The notes: a model not told the origin generated them from the sequence alone. A stretch of DNA of 64,000 bases from Niastella vici (GCF_002077945.1 NZ_LVYD01000048.1:158253-222252), one strand, 5' to 3'. Counted from the stretch's first letter, positions 17,270-26,771 are shown. A program made the numbers and translations.

Positions 17270-19699
17270 TTACCTTATCAGTATAATATTTCCCTTTTGA
17301 TTAACCACTTTACCGTTGTAATCGACACCCTGCACCATGTACACAAAGTTTTCGGTTGATTGCCTGTTGCCACCAACGTTACCATCCCAGCCCTTGCCTA
17401 CCTGGTTGGTACTGAATACCAACTGACCCCAGCGATTATAAATCCTGAAGAAGTTCAGTTGCCCTATGCCCACCAATACGGGACGGATCACATCATTATG
17501 CCCATCGCCATTAGGTGTAAATGCGGAAGGCACAAAGATATTGGCCCCGGTTTTAAATACCCGCACAGTAACGGTATCATAGCCAGCACAACCGGCGGCG
17601 GTAGTAGCACTCACTATATAAGTAATATATTCCAGTGTGTTGGCAATGTAGGTAGCAACAGGATTGTAAATATTATCATGGTTCAATCCAGTGGCTGGTG
17701 TCCACTTGAATAAATTGGCATCCCTATTATTAACAGTAGTGGTTAACTGCAATGGTTGGTTGATCACTACAGAGGTATCATTACCGGCATCTACAATAAT
17801 AGGTAATGTCACTTCTATATGGAAGGTATCCCTGAATTCATTGGGACAGCCGGTATTGTACACGCTTAGTACAACATCTGTTGTAACAAGTGGTGTAGCG
17901 GTGGTGCGCATAGTATATGGTAACGAAGGGATCACGCCGTCGCCCGTACCTGTTAAAATGGCCGTATTGCTCCAGGTATAACTGGTACCCGCGGTAATAG
18001 TTGTATTCAATATAGCTGGCTTGCCATAGCAAATAATGGCAGAGTCAGGATCGATAGTGGCCGCAGGCATATTGGCATTAAAGAAGTGCGTAACAGCCAC
18101 GTTACTCGTATCAAGCGGACACACGCCACTTTTCACAATTGTTCGATAAAATATTGTTTGTGTAACATTTCCTGTATTGTAGCTGGTATCCTGATATACA
18201 GGTGAAAAATCGGCCCAGCTCACACTGTCGTACGATAGCTGCCAGTTCACCACGGCGCCTGTATAATTAGTTAAGGTAAGCGTAGGACTGATGGCTTGTC
18301 CGGCGCATACATTTGTATTACCGGGTTCCAGTTCACCGGCATCAGCTTTGGCATCTACAATAACTGTTGCCGCGCTACTGGTATCAATACTACAGGATCT
18401 TCCGTTTTGTACCACTGCCAGGTAGTGTGTGGTGGTAGTAAGATCCTGTGCAGTATAATTATCGGCAGTAATAGCTATCTCCTGCCAGTTAACGCCATCG
18501 GTTGAGGAAAGCCATTTCAGCACATTTCCTGTTTCGCCGGATAGCGTAAGCGTTGCCCTGTTGATGCCGGAGCAGATAGCAGTATCCCCTTTTACCTGAC
18601 CGGGCACGGTAGCCGGCGTGGTAGTTACAGCAATGGTATCTCTTAGATCAGCGCAACCATTTACTTCATGGTTAATTACATTACCATCTGTAGCTCCTAT
18701 TGTTGCTGTAATAATATTGGTATTGGCGCCGGATACGATGGTCCAGCCGGCAGGAACTTCCCAATTGTAGGTAGCACCCGCCAGTGCCGGTACTGAATAC
18801 GTTACGGTGCTATTGATGCAGGCAGCCGTTTCACCACTTATCTCCAACCCCGCACAGGTATTACGCAGGGCAATATACGCATAAGCAAAATGTGCACCGG
18901 CAGCACAATTATCAGCTTCAAAGGTGAGCGTAACCTGCTTACCACGGTAAGGCGCCAGATCAAAAGTAACTTCAGTCCATCCTTTTGTCCATACATCATA
19001 CAACCAGGTGCCATTTACGTTGTTGGTTCCCGAATAAGATAAAAACGGAACAGCACTATTGGTAAATCCATTTGCAATTGCCTTAGCAGTATCCAGTGTA
19101 GCGCCTTGAGTAGAACCACCGCCCGTATTGGTGCCATTATTCAAAGTAGGCAAGTAGTAGGAAGGCGAAGCACAGGTAATCACACTATCGCCCGTACTTA
19201 AGGTTGCTTTAAAAAGAGGTTGTTCATTTGAATTGTGTGTGCCGTTCTCCAACACCATGGCGTAAGCATAGGTCATGGTATAAGCATCAGTAGTAGACCC
19301 CGCAGGCACGTTAATAGTATAGGTAACGGAACTGGTAAAGCCACCCGGGTTGCTTTGTTGCGAATTATAATCGTGCGAGTTCGCTGTTGACCCCAGTTGT
19401 ATAGAATAATTATACGAATAACCGTTGATCGCAGGAATTGTTGTAAAACCACCATATGGATCTGTACCGGCGGAGGTGATCACTCTTATCCCTGTTTTCG
19501 AAATAGCATATTCATTAATAGAGGAAACACCCGTATTAGGAGCAGGATAATTTATTTTGGCTCCTTTTACGAGACCGGTTGCGGCAGCCCAATTAGACAG
19601 ATCACCTGTATTAAAGTTAATATTCGTTGGGCAAGTATGTGTTTGCGAGAAGCCAGGGACCGCTATTATTATGACAGCTATGCACAAAAAGTATTTCAT
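17270..19699 (-). CDS. Large adhesin-like surface protein with T9SS type B C-terminal domain
   Basis: An 809-residue exported protein. It has a signal peptide (1-18, PGFSQ), then an N-terminal beta-sandwich region starting TCPTNINFNTGDLSNW, of a kind common in Bacteroidota surface proteins. Several Ig/PKD-like domains lie between about 285 and 700 (CAGLEISGETAACINS, VPAGWTIVSGANT). The C-terminus has VPSAFTPNGDGHNDV and FFRIYNRWGQLVF, the gliding-motility-associated sorting signature. A role in adhesion or matrix is inferred. It is similar in architecture to the product of 14147-16615 but without SprB repeats. The 654-base gap between them argues for separate transcription. Confidence 0.88.
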   Translation of the reverse strand: MKYFLCIAVIIIAVPGFSQTHTCPTNINFNTGDLSNWAAATGLVKGAKINYPAPNTGVSSINEYAISKTGIRVITSAGTDPYGGFTTIPAINGYSYNYSIQLGSTANSHDYNSQQSNPGGFTSSVTYTINVPAGSTTDAYTMTYAYAMVLENGTHNSNEQPLFKATLSTGDSVITCASPSYYLPTLNNGTNTGGGSTQGATLDTAKAIANGFTNSAVPFLSYSGTNNVNGTWLYDVWTKGWTEVTFDLAPYRGKQVTLTFEADNCAAGAHFAYAYIALRNTCAGLEISGETAACINSTVTYSVPALAGATYNWEVPAGWTIVSGANTNIITATIGATDGNVINHEVNGCADLRDTIAVTTTPATVPGQVKGDTAICSGINRATLTLSGETGNVLKWLSSTDGVNWQEIAITADNYTAQDLTTTTHYLAVVQNGRSCSIDTSSAATVIVDAKADAGELEPGNTNVCAGQAISPTLTLTNYTGAVVNWQLSYDSVSWADFSPVYQDTSYNTGNVTQTIFYRTIVKSGVCPLDTSNVAVTHFFNANMPAATIDPDSAIICYGKPAILNTTITAGTSYTWSNTAILTGTGDGVIPSLPYTMRTTATPLVTTDVVLSVYNTGCPNEFRDTFHIEVTLPIIVDAGNDTSVVINQPLQLTTTVNNRDANLFKWTPATGLNHDNIYNPVATYIANTLEYITYIVSATTAAGCAGYDTVTVRVFKTGANIFVPSAFTPNGDGHNDVIRPVLVGIGQLNFFRIYNRWGQLVFSTNQVGKGWDGNVGGNRQSTENFVYMVQGVDYNGKVVNQKGNIILIR

Positions 19700-20081
19700 C
19701 CTTGTTTTTATAGGAGCACAATTTTTTTGTATCCTGTAATACGTTCAATTGATTGCCCTGGTTGGCAGGATACTTATTTTTCTACAGCTCACGGATCATT
19801 TATCGACGACAACGGCAAAATACTCGACGAAACGGGTAGGCGCACTTAATGTGGAAACCTTCCCTGGACATTTTTTGTTTTATTGTCGAAGATCATTCGC
19901 CGGCCCTTGAAATATGGTTGGGGGGCTGACAGTAGCGAAGCACTGATTTTTTTGAGTTCCGGGAAGACTCGTTAGAGGGTATAGTTCGAAGTGGCATTTT
20001 AAAATCTGTGAATTGTCGAGGGAGATAATAAGCCCTCCCGAATTTTATGGGAAGGCTTAACGGAAACATGTAATAAGCAGG
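19700..20081. other. Intergenic region upstream of the 809-residue surface protein
   Basis: This should contain the minus-strand promoter of that gene. An imperfect hairpin near 20031-20061 (AAGCC.TCCC with GGGA.GGCTT) sits just after the stop of the minus-strand gene at 20082 and may end its transcript. No ORF with support is seen. Confidence 0.4.
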
Positions 20082-20558
20082 TTAATTAAATTTTAAAACT
20101 GCCAGTGCAATGATTCCCAAAAACAGCAATAGTTGAATCGTGTAAAAAATAGCGATTTTAGGTACTGTCATTTTTATCACGGTAGCGCTATCGGGATTAT
20201 TTTCAAAAAAAGCGGTCTTTAACTTTTTTAGTTGCTTGTTCCCTATCAGAATTTCATTAAGCGGCAGCAGCAGAATAAGGGACAGTTTTAGCTGAAGCCA
20301 TAGCATTTGCAAGAATACCCAACCGGTTATAAAGGTAAGTCCAATACCGGAAAGGATCAGCAAAATACCGCCTATTCCTTTTACTGGGGCCAGATTCGAC
20401 AAGAGTTGTAAAAGACCTGTTGAGCTTTCACTTTTTATGTTAAACCTGTTTATGAAAGCACGAAAAGTGACGAAAGAGGCAACCGTGGTTCCGACCATCA
20501 GTATCAAACCGGAAAGATGCATAATGAGCAGTAACTGTCGCAACATTTGTGTATACAT
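20082..20558 (-). CDS. Four-helix integral membrane protein, DUF2269-like
   Basis: A 158-residue protein with about four transmembrane helices: 8-30 (LLLIMHLSGLILMVGTTVAS), 55-78, 82-102 and 132-156. The first helix carries a conserved-type His in LIMHLSGLIL, reminiscent of DUF2269/CopD-like membrane proteins. Function is unknown; no cofactor site can be asserted. It sits alone between an intergenic region and the Crp-like gene, whose start is transcribed away from it by more than 140 bases. Confidence 0.6.
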   Translation of the reverse strand: MYTQMLRQLLLIMHLSGLILMVGTTVASFVTFRAFINRFNIKSESSTGLLQLLSNLAPVKGIGGILLILSGIGLTFITGWVFLQMLWLQLKLSLILLLPLNEILIGNKQLKKLKTAFFENNPDSATVIKMTVPKIAIFYTIQLLLFLGIIALAVLKFN

Positions 20559-20701
20559 TAGGTTATTTTTGTATGTTTATCTAAAATAATTCCCGACAAA
20601 ACGAAGTTCCCGGCAGGTTGTTCCATTTTGTTTTTTATGAATTACCTGTTTGTAGCACAAAGTTCAGAAATGAAAAACGGCTGGTCGTTCACCCAGGTTA
20701 A

Positions 20702-21277
20702 TTAATTCTTTCCAGACATTCTTTTTCTGATGCGACTTAGTGATTGCGGCTTTATTCCTATGTAAGAGGCGATATAATATTGTGGTATGCGCTGTCCGGT
20801 ATCAGGGAATCTCGTAAGGAAATTTTGATAGCGAAGTTCAGGAGGATCGTTGTACAGTGAGTTTACCTGGTTGATTAAATTTACATATACATCTTCAAGG
20901 CCTAGCCGCCCAAACCTTTCACCATATTTCACCCGCTCATAAAATAGCTGCATATTATTATGGCTGATGAAATAAACAGTACATGTTTCCAATGCCTGAA
21001 TATTAATTTTGGATGGCTTTTGAGGCAGGAAGCTGGCATAGTCACAAACGAATTCACCTTCCTTATTAAAATAGCTCGTTTTTTCCTCGCCATCAGTAAT
21101 AGCATAATAACGAACCAACCCCTGTTCAATAAAAAAGATGTTTTTGCATACATTTCCTGCCTGAAGCAGGTGTTGACCCTTTTGCATTTTTTCTACGCGA
21201 AACAAAGACCTGATGATAGCTTCATCATCAGAAGAAAGCGGAATGTAATGTCGAATGGCTTTGAGTAGCATATCCAT
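20702..21277 (-). CDS. Crp/Fnr family transcriptional regulator (second copy)
   Basis: A 191-residue regulator with a cyclic-nucleotide-binding-like domain (about 5-120, QHLLQAGNVCKNIFFIEQG) and a C-terminal helix-turn-helix (PQYYIASYIGIKPQSLSRIR, 165-184). I chose ATG 21277. The frame is open further upstream to 21472, but that extension has no conserved look and would contain a perfect TATATTTG box (minus strand, 21288-21281). The box lies so close to the start that transcription might begin at or inside the first codons. It is the same subgroup as the gene at 745-1338. The target is unknown. Confidence 0.85.
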   Translation of the reverse strand: MDMLLKAIRHYIPLSSDDEAIIRSLFRVEKMQKGQHLLQAGNVCKNIFFIEQGLVRYYAITDGEEKTSYFNKEGEFVCDYASFLPQKPSKINIQALETCTVYFISHNNMQLFYERVKYGERFGRLGLEDVYVNLINQVNSLYNDPPELRYQNFLTRFPDTGQRIPQYYIASYIGIKPQSLSRIRKRMSGKN

Positions 21278-21620
21278 ATTCAAATATACACGTTTCTCTA
21301 ACTTTTCAGCCACACCGAAATGCCTCATTGAAGGCTGACTTACAGCCTTTTCCATTCTTGTTTCTATTACAGGGCGAAAAGAAATACCACTGCTGTAATG
21401 CAAGATATAATGGCAAAAAACAGCTCGCCGGGAGCCTTTGATTATTGTATAGACCGAGATAATCAGTGACAATTAACAGAATGGTATTTGAGTAATTGCT
21501 AAACCGGTGCGGCTGCCCCAACACTATTGGCATTCCCCCGCCAGATTAATTTAACATATCCTATTCCTGTTTGAGCAACCGGGAGGTTTCATTATTCGTA
21601 GTAGGTTATAAAGATTGTAT

Positions 21621-21995
21621 ATGAAAAAGCAATATTTAATACCATTGCTTATCATGGGGGCATTGGTAATAACCCTTGCAATACGTTGCAGTAAAGGGAG
21701 TTCGTATGGATCGTCTACTAATAATAATTCTAATAATACAAGCTCTAACACTCCCACGGTAACTATGCAAAATATGAGTTTTTCAGTAGCCAGCCTTACT
21801 GTTAAAGCAGGCACTACTGTTACCTGGACCAACAATGACAATGTAACGCATACTGTTACAGCAGATGACAACAGTTTCAACAGCGGCGACATTACAGCAG
21901 GGCATTCCTATACGAAAACATTCAGCGTACAGGGTACTTTTCCCTACCACTGTATATACCATTCTATGATGAAAGCTACTGTTATCGTTAATTAG
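21621..21995 (+). CDS. Cupredoxin (plastocyanin/azurin-like) small exported protein
   Basis: A 124-residue protein with an N-terminal hydrophobic segment ending at LAIRC (Cys23, possible lipoprotein), then a Ser/Asn-rich linker. The blue-copper domain (about 45-124) has NVTHTV with the first His ligand, and PYHCIYHSMM with the Cys, His and Met ligands, a complete type 1 copper site. Such proteins carry single electrons outside the inner membrane. I start at ATG 21621 rather than the TTG six bases earlier. An 18-of-20-bp hairpin follows at 22017-22060. Neighbours do not show its redox partner. Confidence 0.88.
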   Translation: MKKQYLIPLLIMGALVITLAIRCSKGSSYGSSTNNNSNNTSSNTPTVTMQNMSFSVASLTVKAGTTVTWTNNDNVTHTVTADDNSFNSGDITAGHSYTKTFSVQGTFPYHCIYHSMMKATVIVN

Positions 21996-22016
21996 ATCCC
22001 TGGAATGCTCAACACA

Positions 22017-22060
22017 CCACAGAATGAAGGCTCACATTGTTGTGAACCTTCACTCTGTGG
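22017..22060 (-). other. Near-perfect 20-bp hairpin
   Basis: Positions 22017-22036 pair with 22041-22060 around a TTGT loop. The only two mismatches are A-C on the plus strand, which become G-U pairs in a minus-strand RNA. It directly adjoins the partial dispersed repeat at 22057-22086. Confidence 0.75.
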
Positions 22061-22086
22061 AGTCTGCCGGCAGATTATCGGGCTGA
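22057..22086 (-). repeat. Dispersed element, partial copy E
   Basis: GTGGAGTCTGCCGGCAGATT plus ATCG matches the core of the elements at 39.5, 42.95 and 47.45 kb with few changes. The downstream part is not conserved. The hairpin on its left takes the place of the terminator found in the other copies. Confidence 0.6.
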
Positions 22087-22121
22087 GGTTTGCCCACAAC
22101 ACCCAGGCGCTCATATTTAAG

Positions 22122-22547
22122 TTAAGTAGTTGAAAGTTTTTGATTGTGCCATAAACTTAAAACAATTGCCATAAATAACATTTTCATCAACCAGTCTCCA
22201 GTATGCACCAACCCCAGTTTCCAGGGCATATTATCCCAGATGATTGCGCCTGCCATACCAACGGCATGAAAAGCCAGCCATAATAAAAAAATTAATTTTA
22301 CCGATTTTTTCCAGTCAGCAATTGCTAAACGGGTTATAAGTAATGCCACCACATAAGAAGCGATGAGTTCGCGCAGTGGGGCAAAGATCATTGTCCATGA
22401 TGGTGCAGACTGAACAGGAGCATGACGGTATTCCATCCAGATCTTTCCGAAGACAAAAGGGCTATACCAAATCAAGCTAAGAATAAAAGCGATAATGCCG
22501 GTTACAATAACGGCCCGGTAATTTATTGAATGCGATTTTGTGTTCAT
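22122..22547 (-). CDS. DUF1761 family membrane protein
   Basis: A 141-residue protein with four predicted transmembrane helices. The first ends in the typical IWYSPFVFGKIWM motif of DUF1761 (WYSP...G..W), and the second half has LLWLAFHAVGMAGAIIW and a C-terminal helix. DUF1761 proteins have no assigned function. I use ATG 22547 because the family begins there; the frame is open to 22670 without conserved features. It is transcribed convergently to the cupredoxin gene and stands alone. Confidence 0.8.
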   Translation of the reverse strand: MNTKSHSINYRAVIVTGIIAFILSLIWYSPFVFGKIWMEYRHAPVQSAPSWTMIFAPLRELIASYVVALLITRLAIADWKKSVKLIFLLWLAFHAVGMAGAIIWDNMPWKLGLVHTGDWLMKMLFMAIVLSLWHNQKLSTT

Positions 22548-22771
22548 GGTTATTTGGTTTCGGATGATTAAAATAAAAGCAGTTAAAAGGCTATTGAATG
22601 TTGTTACATACCTATAACAACTGAAGGAAGGCAAACTGGACAGAAGAAGGAAAAAAATTAGCATGAGCACCCTGATATTCTAAAAAGCGAAGGTGACCGG
22701 TATATAACCCGGAATACTGCAATTTTGATCTTTTCAAATTAATTTGAAGTAAATTGTGTTCTATACGACAC

Positions 22772-23380
22772 ATGCAAAACAAACTTCAACAAGCCTACGG
22801 CAATATCGACATCTATCTGTTTGACCAACTGCTGAAGGGTCGTTATGATAACTGTAAAAAATTGTTGGATGTGGGCTGCGGCAATGGACGAAACCTGGTT
22901 TACTTTTTACATAACGGTTACCAGGTCTTTGGTGTTGATCCACAACCACACGCTATTGAAACAGTCAGGGAGTTATCAGCTGCATTGGCCCCTGATAATC
23001 CCCTGGAAAATTTCATGGTTTGCGAAGCTGAAAATTTGCCATATGACGATGCCGCCTTTGACTTGATCATTTGCAGCGCGGTATTGCACTTTGCAAAGGA
23101 TGTTCAGCATTTTGATACCATGCTGCGGAGTATGTTCCGGGTTTTAAAACCAGCGGGGTACTTTTTTGCCCGGTTAGCATCGGATATTGGGATAGAGCAC
23201 CTCGTAAAACCATTAGGCAATGACCGCTATTTACTGCCCGATGGCTCAGAACGCTTTTTAGTTAATGAACAGGTGTTGTTAAAATATACCAACGAGTTTG
23301 GTGTATTATATGAACCCATCAAAACCACTAACGTGCAAAATATGAGGTGCATGACTACCTGGTGTGTTCAGAAGCGCTGA
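22772..23380 (+). CDS. SAM-dependent class I methyltransferase
   Basis: A 202-residue cytosolic enzyme with SAM-binding motif I LLDVGCGNGRN near residues 29-39, an acidic residue after strand 2 (VFGVDPQP), and motif IV-like LIICSAVLHFAKD. This is the Methyltransf_11 pattern typical of small-molecule methyltransferases. The substrate cannot be told. The start is set at ATG 22772; an upstream TTG in frame adds six unlikely residues. It stands alone; the following 250 bases carry no supported gene. Confidence 0.85.
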   Translation: MQNKLQQAYGNIDIYLFDQLLKGRYDNCKKLLDVGCGNGRNLVYFLHNGYQVFGVDPQPHAIETVRELSAALAPDNPLENFMVCEAENLPYDDAAFDLIICSAVLHFAKDVQHFDTMLRSMFRVLKPAGYFFARLASDIGIEHLVKPLGNDRYLLPDGSERFLVNEQVLLKYTNEFGVLYEPIKTTNVQNMRCMTTWCVQKR

Positions 23381-23628
23381 GATTGATCAAAATGGTCGAA
23401 GCAGGTATTTACGGGTTCAGTCAGCACCGGATCAACCGGCCAGGGTTCTTCTTCCAGGTTAAGGGATGCTCCTATAGCAGTTAACATACAGGCGTTGGCT
23501 TAATACGGTGTCTCGCACAATCGCACCGCCAACAAAATGATTCTCATTACTTTGTAATTTCCTCTGATGTGGAGGAGCGGTAATGATGGCCATACCGGAT
23601 TTTGTACATTCGGGAAAATGAAGTCGGA

Positions 23629-24447
23629 ATGCAGTTTTCCCCATCTGATATTTTAAAACCTTATGTGAAGAGCTATACTTTGATCTCGATTGACAGGGAT
23701 TTGACAGATGAAGTGTTTTATCCCAGCGGCTATGTTGATCTGGTCATAAATGTTTCAGCGGGTAGTGCCTTTACGCTCATCGATGGCCGTAGCAGGAAGC
23801 TGCCGGGCGTTGAGTTGCTCGGACATCTTACATTGCCTTCCAGGCTTTCGGTTACAAAGGGCACATCTGTATTGATTGCCAGGATCTATCCATATGCCAG
23901 CTCACTCTTCTTTACTGATTCCATGTGGGAGTTCACCAATTATGCCACAAATGCTTACGGAATATTTTCGAATGAGATCAATGATGTTTATTACAGTTTG
24001 ATGGAGGCTGGTTCTATTGAACAAAAGGTTGCGCTGCTGGACAGGTTCCTAATTGGGAAACTCATTAAGAATGAAAAGCAACATAGGAAGTCTACAATTA
24101 TCGGGCAGATCTGCAAACATATTTGTTTGACGGGAGAAAAATACGACAGTAAAACAGTATCATCTGGTTACGGGCTTTCAGAAAGGTATTTGGAAAAATT
24201 GTTTGTAGACCTGGTGGGCATATCACCGCGTGCCTTCTTTTCAGTATATAGATTTAATAAAAGCCTTGACCTGGTCCTTTCATCTGGCCGCAAGTTAACA
24301 TCGATTGCCTATGACTGTGGGTACTACGACCAATCTCATTTTATAAAAGAATTCACGAAATTCACAGGGATCACGCCTTTTGAAGCAAGGGCTTCGCTCC
24401 TGACCAATGGAGAGGAATTCCAGCAGGTGGTCAATATAGGCTTTTGA
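23629..24447 (+). CDS. AraC family transcriptional regulator
   Basis: A 272-residue protein. The N-terminal half (MQFSPSDILKPYVKSY, then YPSGYVDLVINVSAG) matches the DUF6597-like ligand-binding domain common before Bacteroidota AraC regulators. The C-terminal 100 residues form the double helix-turn-helix, with GLSERYLEKLFVDLVGISP and IAYDCGYYDQSHFIKEFTKF, the AraC signature. ATG 23629 is preferred over the upstream TTG 23602. It may control the neighbouring DUF4440 gene or the methyltransferase, but nothing in the sequence decides this. Confidence 0.9.
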   Translation: MQFSPSDILKPYVKSYTLISIDRDLTDEVFYPSGYVDLVINVSAGSAFTLIDGRSRKLPGVELLGHLTLPSRLSVTKGTSVLIARIYPYASSLFFTDSMWEFTNYATNAYGIFSNEINDVYYSLMEAGSIEQKVALLDRFLIGKLIKNEKQHRKSTIIGQICKHICLTGEKYDSKTVSSGYGLSERYLEKLFVDLVGISPRAFFSVYRFNKSLDLVLSSGRKLTSIAYDCGYYDQSHFIKEFTKFTGITPFEARASLLTNGEEFQQVVNIGF

Positions 24448-24485
24448 GGAATGATAAGCATCCCTGGAGATGCCTATCATGATTT

Positions 24486-24935
24486 TTACTGTTGGGGCGC
24501 ACGATTGCTGCTAAACATATCCCGATGCATTTTCCAACCGGCGGCAGTCTTTTTCCAGATCACCATCACCTTTCCCTCATCTAATTTATTATGGTTAAGG
24601 TCAAATAATTCATAGTTGCTTTCTTCTGTGACGAAGTCGTTCCCTTCGCCGTAAATATGCTGGATTATAAAATTGCTATGCACTTTCGGGCCGTTTTTGA
24701 AGAAATTCAGAATATTGTCCCGGCCGCAAACGGGGGCGGAATTAGGAGGCAGGAGGCAGGCATCATCTGTGTACCTGGTTAAGATGGATCCATCGCCTTT
24801 ATTTGCCAGATCGGAATAAATGGCATTACTGGCGATGATAGCTTTTCTGGCCTCCTCCAATTGCTGGTCTTTTTTTGACTGAGCCTGGCAAATGCAGGTT
24901 GCCAGGAGCGATACTGAAAGAATGATCATTTTCAT
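24486..24935 (-). CDS. DUF4440/SnoaL-like exported protein
   Basis: A 149-residue protein with a signal peptide (MKMIILSVSLLATCICQAQ), followed by an NTF2-like cone fold: a long helix (EARKAIIASNAIYSDLAN), YTDDACLLPPNS, GRDNILNFFKNG, and ending KKTAAGWKMHRDMF. This is the DUF4440 pattern. Members bind small ligands or act as isomerases; no activity can be assigned. ATG 24935 gives a proper signal peptide; the frame stays open upstream to 25109 without conserved content. Confidence 0.82.
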   Translation of the reverse strand: MKMIILSVSLLATCICQAQSKKDQQLEEARKAIIASNAIYSDLANKGDGSILTRYTDDACLLPPNSAPVCGRDNILNFFKNGPKVHSNFIIQHIYGEGNDFVTEESNYELFDLNHNKLDEGKVMVIWKKTAAGWKMHRDMFSSNRAPQQ

Positions 24936-25150
24936 ACACTTATTTTTGACAAAATAACTTCCCCTGGAGGACCGAAAATTGTAAGATTCCGCACAAAATG
25001 GGAGGAGATGGGGATCAAACCAGCGTATGGGTATAAAAAGAGCCATATTGCTGTGACTTTTTTCGTGGAGCCAATCAGGTTTAACAGAAAGAATACGAGT
25101 CCTATCCACCCGTAAAGCTTAAACCGCCGTATATCAAATAATTTGCTCAT
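24932..25150 (-). CDS. Possible small membrane protein, 72 residues
   Basis: A frame from ATG 25150 with a clear hydrophobic helix (GWIGLVFFLLNLIG) and a second weak one (AIWLFLYPYAGLIPIS). It ends by running into the first codons of the DUF4440 gene. No family is recognised. It may be a remnant of a larger membrane protein, since the last 25 residues look random. Confidence 0.25.
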   Translation of the reverse strand: MSKLFDIRRFKLYGWIGLVFFLLNLIGSTKKVTAIWLFLYPYAGLIPISSHFVRNLTIFGPPGEVILSKISV

Positions 25151-25346
25151 GCATTAATTCGGTGGACTAAAGATCGGTAAATCTTTCCCTTTTTCCTATG
25201 CTGCGTACCTGGTTGACCTGGATCTGCTGTCTGTTTACCATAATACGCTGTTTGCTGACAGCCCCTCATTGCATTTGATTTAATTGTTGATCATTGTATC
25301 GGCGACATCCGGAAAACCACCTATTTAACCTTTAAAAAAGCAAAAC

Positions 25347-26009
25347 ATGGGCAAATTGATTCAATTTGGCGAAACTGTAAAGGGATACGATACTCCAGTT
25401 CTTAATGAAAGAGAAATCAGAGCCGCCGTGGGAATATTATTTCTGGCAACCTATACTTCGTTAATGCTTATCATTTTTAAAAACAATTTTATTCTGATAA
25501 AATATGTCGTAACCTTATCTCTTCTCGATTTTCTCATACGGGTATGCATCAATCCCAAATTCTCTCCTACGCTGATCATCGGACGGTTAATTGTACGGAA
25601 TCAGGTACCCGAATATGTGGGCGCGCAGCAAAAAAAGTTCGCCTGGATCACCGGAGTGTTTTTGTCGGCTATCATGTTCGTTTTCTTTGTGATCGTAAAT
25701 GCATACAGCCTCATAACAGGTATCATCTGCCTGATCTGCCTGGTATTCCTGTACTTTGAATCGTCATTCGGCATTTGCCTGGGTTGTAAATTCTACCCGA
25801 TCTTCCATAAAAAGAAAGCGCAGCTTTGTCCCGGTGAAGTGTGCGATATAAAGTCGCGGCAAAACATTCAAAAAACTTCGGTAACACAGTTACTCGTATT
25901 GGCTTCCTTTATCATATTCCTGTTCTTTACAGTACGGTTATTCAATGACCGTTTCAGCAAGGAACCCTATGATTTGTTTGGAATTTCTGCTACTGCCAAA
26001 TCCAAATGA
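25347..26009 (+). CDS. DUF4395 family membrane protein
   Basis: A 220-residue protein with about four transmembrane helices (31-50, 55-70, 100-125, 130-145) and a C-terminal one (FIIFLFFTVRLF). The pattern VNPKFSPT-like (here INPKFSPTLIIGRLI) and a cysteine-containing FGICLGCKFYPIF loop are characteristic of DUF4395, whose members often sit with sulfurtransferase or thioredoxin genes. The CxxC pair suggests a redox or sulfur link, which is inference. Its stop overlaps the ATG of the truncated aminotransferase (ATGA at 26006-26009), so they were once co-translated. Confidence 0.8.
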   Translation: MGKLIQFGETVKGYDTPVLNEREIRAAVGILFLATYTSLMLIIFKNNFILIKYVVTLSLLDFLIRVCINPKFSPTLIIGRLIVRNQVPEYVGAQQKKFAWITGVFLSAIMFVFFVIVNAYSLITGIICLICLVFLYFESSFGICLGCKFYPIFHKKKAQLCPGEVCDIKSRQNIQKTSVTQLLVLASFIIFLFFTVRLFNDRFSKEPYDLFGISATAKSK

Positions 26010-26329
26010 ATATGACCTTATTATCCTTACACCCAAAAAACGTCCTGGAGGAGTACTTCTCCGGCTACCGGAAAAACATTACCGGCGATCAACAAACTTT
26101 CGAATCTCCATTTGGAAAAAAACGGATCATCTATGCCGACTGGACGGCGAGCGGCAGGGCCTATCAACCCATTGAGAAATATATACAGGATGAGATACTA
26201 CCTTTTGCGGCCAATACACATACAGAGACGACCATTACAGGTTCCCTGATGTCGCAAGCTTATGAAACCGCAAAAAGCATTATAAAAGCCCATGTTAATG
26301 CGAACAATGAAGACGTGCTGATCGCTTAG
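26006..26329 (+). pseudogene. Truncated class V aminotransferase (N-terminal fragment)
   Basis: The 107 residues match the start of large PLP-dependent class V aminotransferases (cysteine desulfurase-like): YADWTASGRAYQPIE, then NTHTETTITGSLMS and SIIKAHVNAN. Full members have about 450-570 residues; the PLP-binding Lys and most of the fold are missing. The frame ends at TAG right after VNANNEDVLIA, at the point where relatives would continue into a glycine-rich PLP-phosphate loop. It is translationally coupled to DUF4395. A deletion or insertion has replaced everything downstream. Confidence 0.75.
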
Positions 26330-26483
26330 TGAAGAGTATAATATGTAGACAGTGTAAGGCATAAAAAAGGCTCACTCAAATTTTATGCATATAATACCCT
26401 CACTTTATCGTTAGGTGAATAGACTTAAATATTTGACGATCAAATCGCCTTTAAAGGCTATTGTTGGAAAATATTGATGCTAC

Positions 26484-26771
26484 TTACCAAAATTTCCACC
26501 AGGGTTTATATCCTAAATTTCGTAAACCAATTTTCAATGCGGACCTTACATAAGGATCGTCATCTAAATTATTTTTGGGATATTTTTCACCAGCAATTTT
26601 GAATTGCGCCCGAAAAAGCCCAATTTTTATACGCTCAAATATCCATTCTACATCATCTTCAGAAATATGAAATTCGGATTGAATGATCTCCATTACTTTT
26701 TCTTCATCTTTCAATCCAGTATCCCAAAGGCTTATAATCCTTTCCGCGATATTATCTGGGTTCATTTTCAT
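26484..26771 (-). CDS. Small unknown protein, 95 residues
   Basis: An acidic N-terminal half with predicted helices (IAERIISLWDTGLKDEEKVM; EIIQSEFHISEDDVEWIFER) and a C-terminus rich in Trp (PWWKFW). The composition and regular helix spacing look like a real cytosolic protein, perhaps an immunity-type or regulatory protein, but I do not recognise it. It lies alone on the minus strand, directly after the truncated aminotransferase. Confidence 0.5.
   Translation of the reverse strand: MKMNPDNIAERIISLWDTGLKDEEKVMEIIQSEFHISEDDVEWIFERIKIGLFRAQFKIAGEKYPKNNLDDDPYVRSALKIGLRNLGYKPWWKFW

Noticed and set aside
23459..23644. Minus-strand 61-residue protein
   Set aside because: It overlaps the AraC start on the other strand, has no conserved pattern and no plausible start signal.
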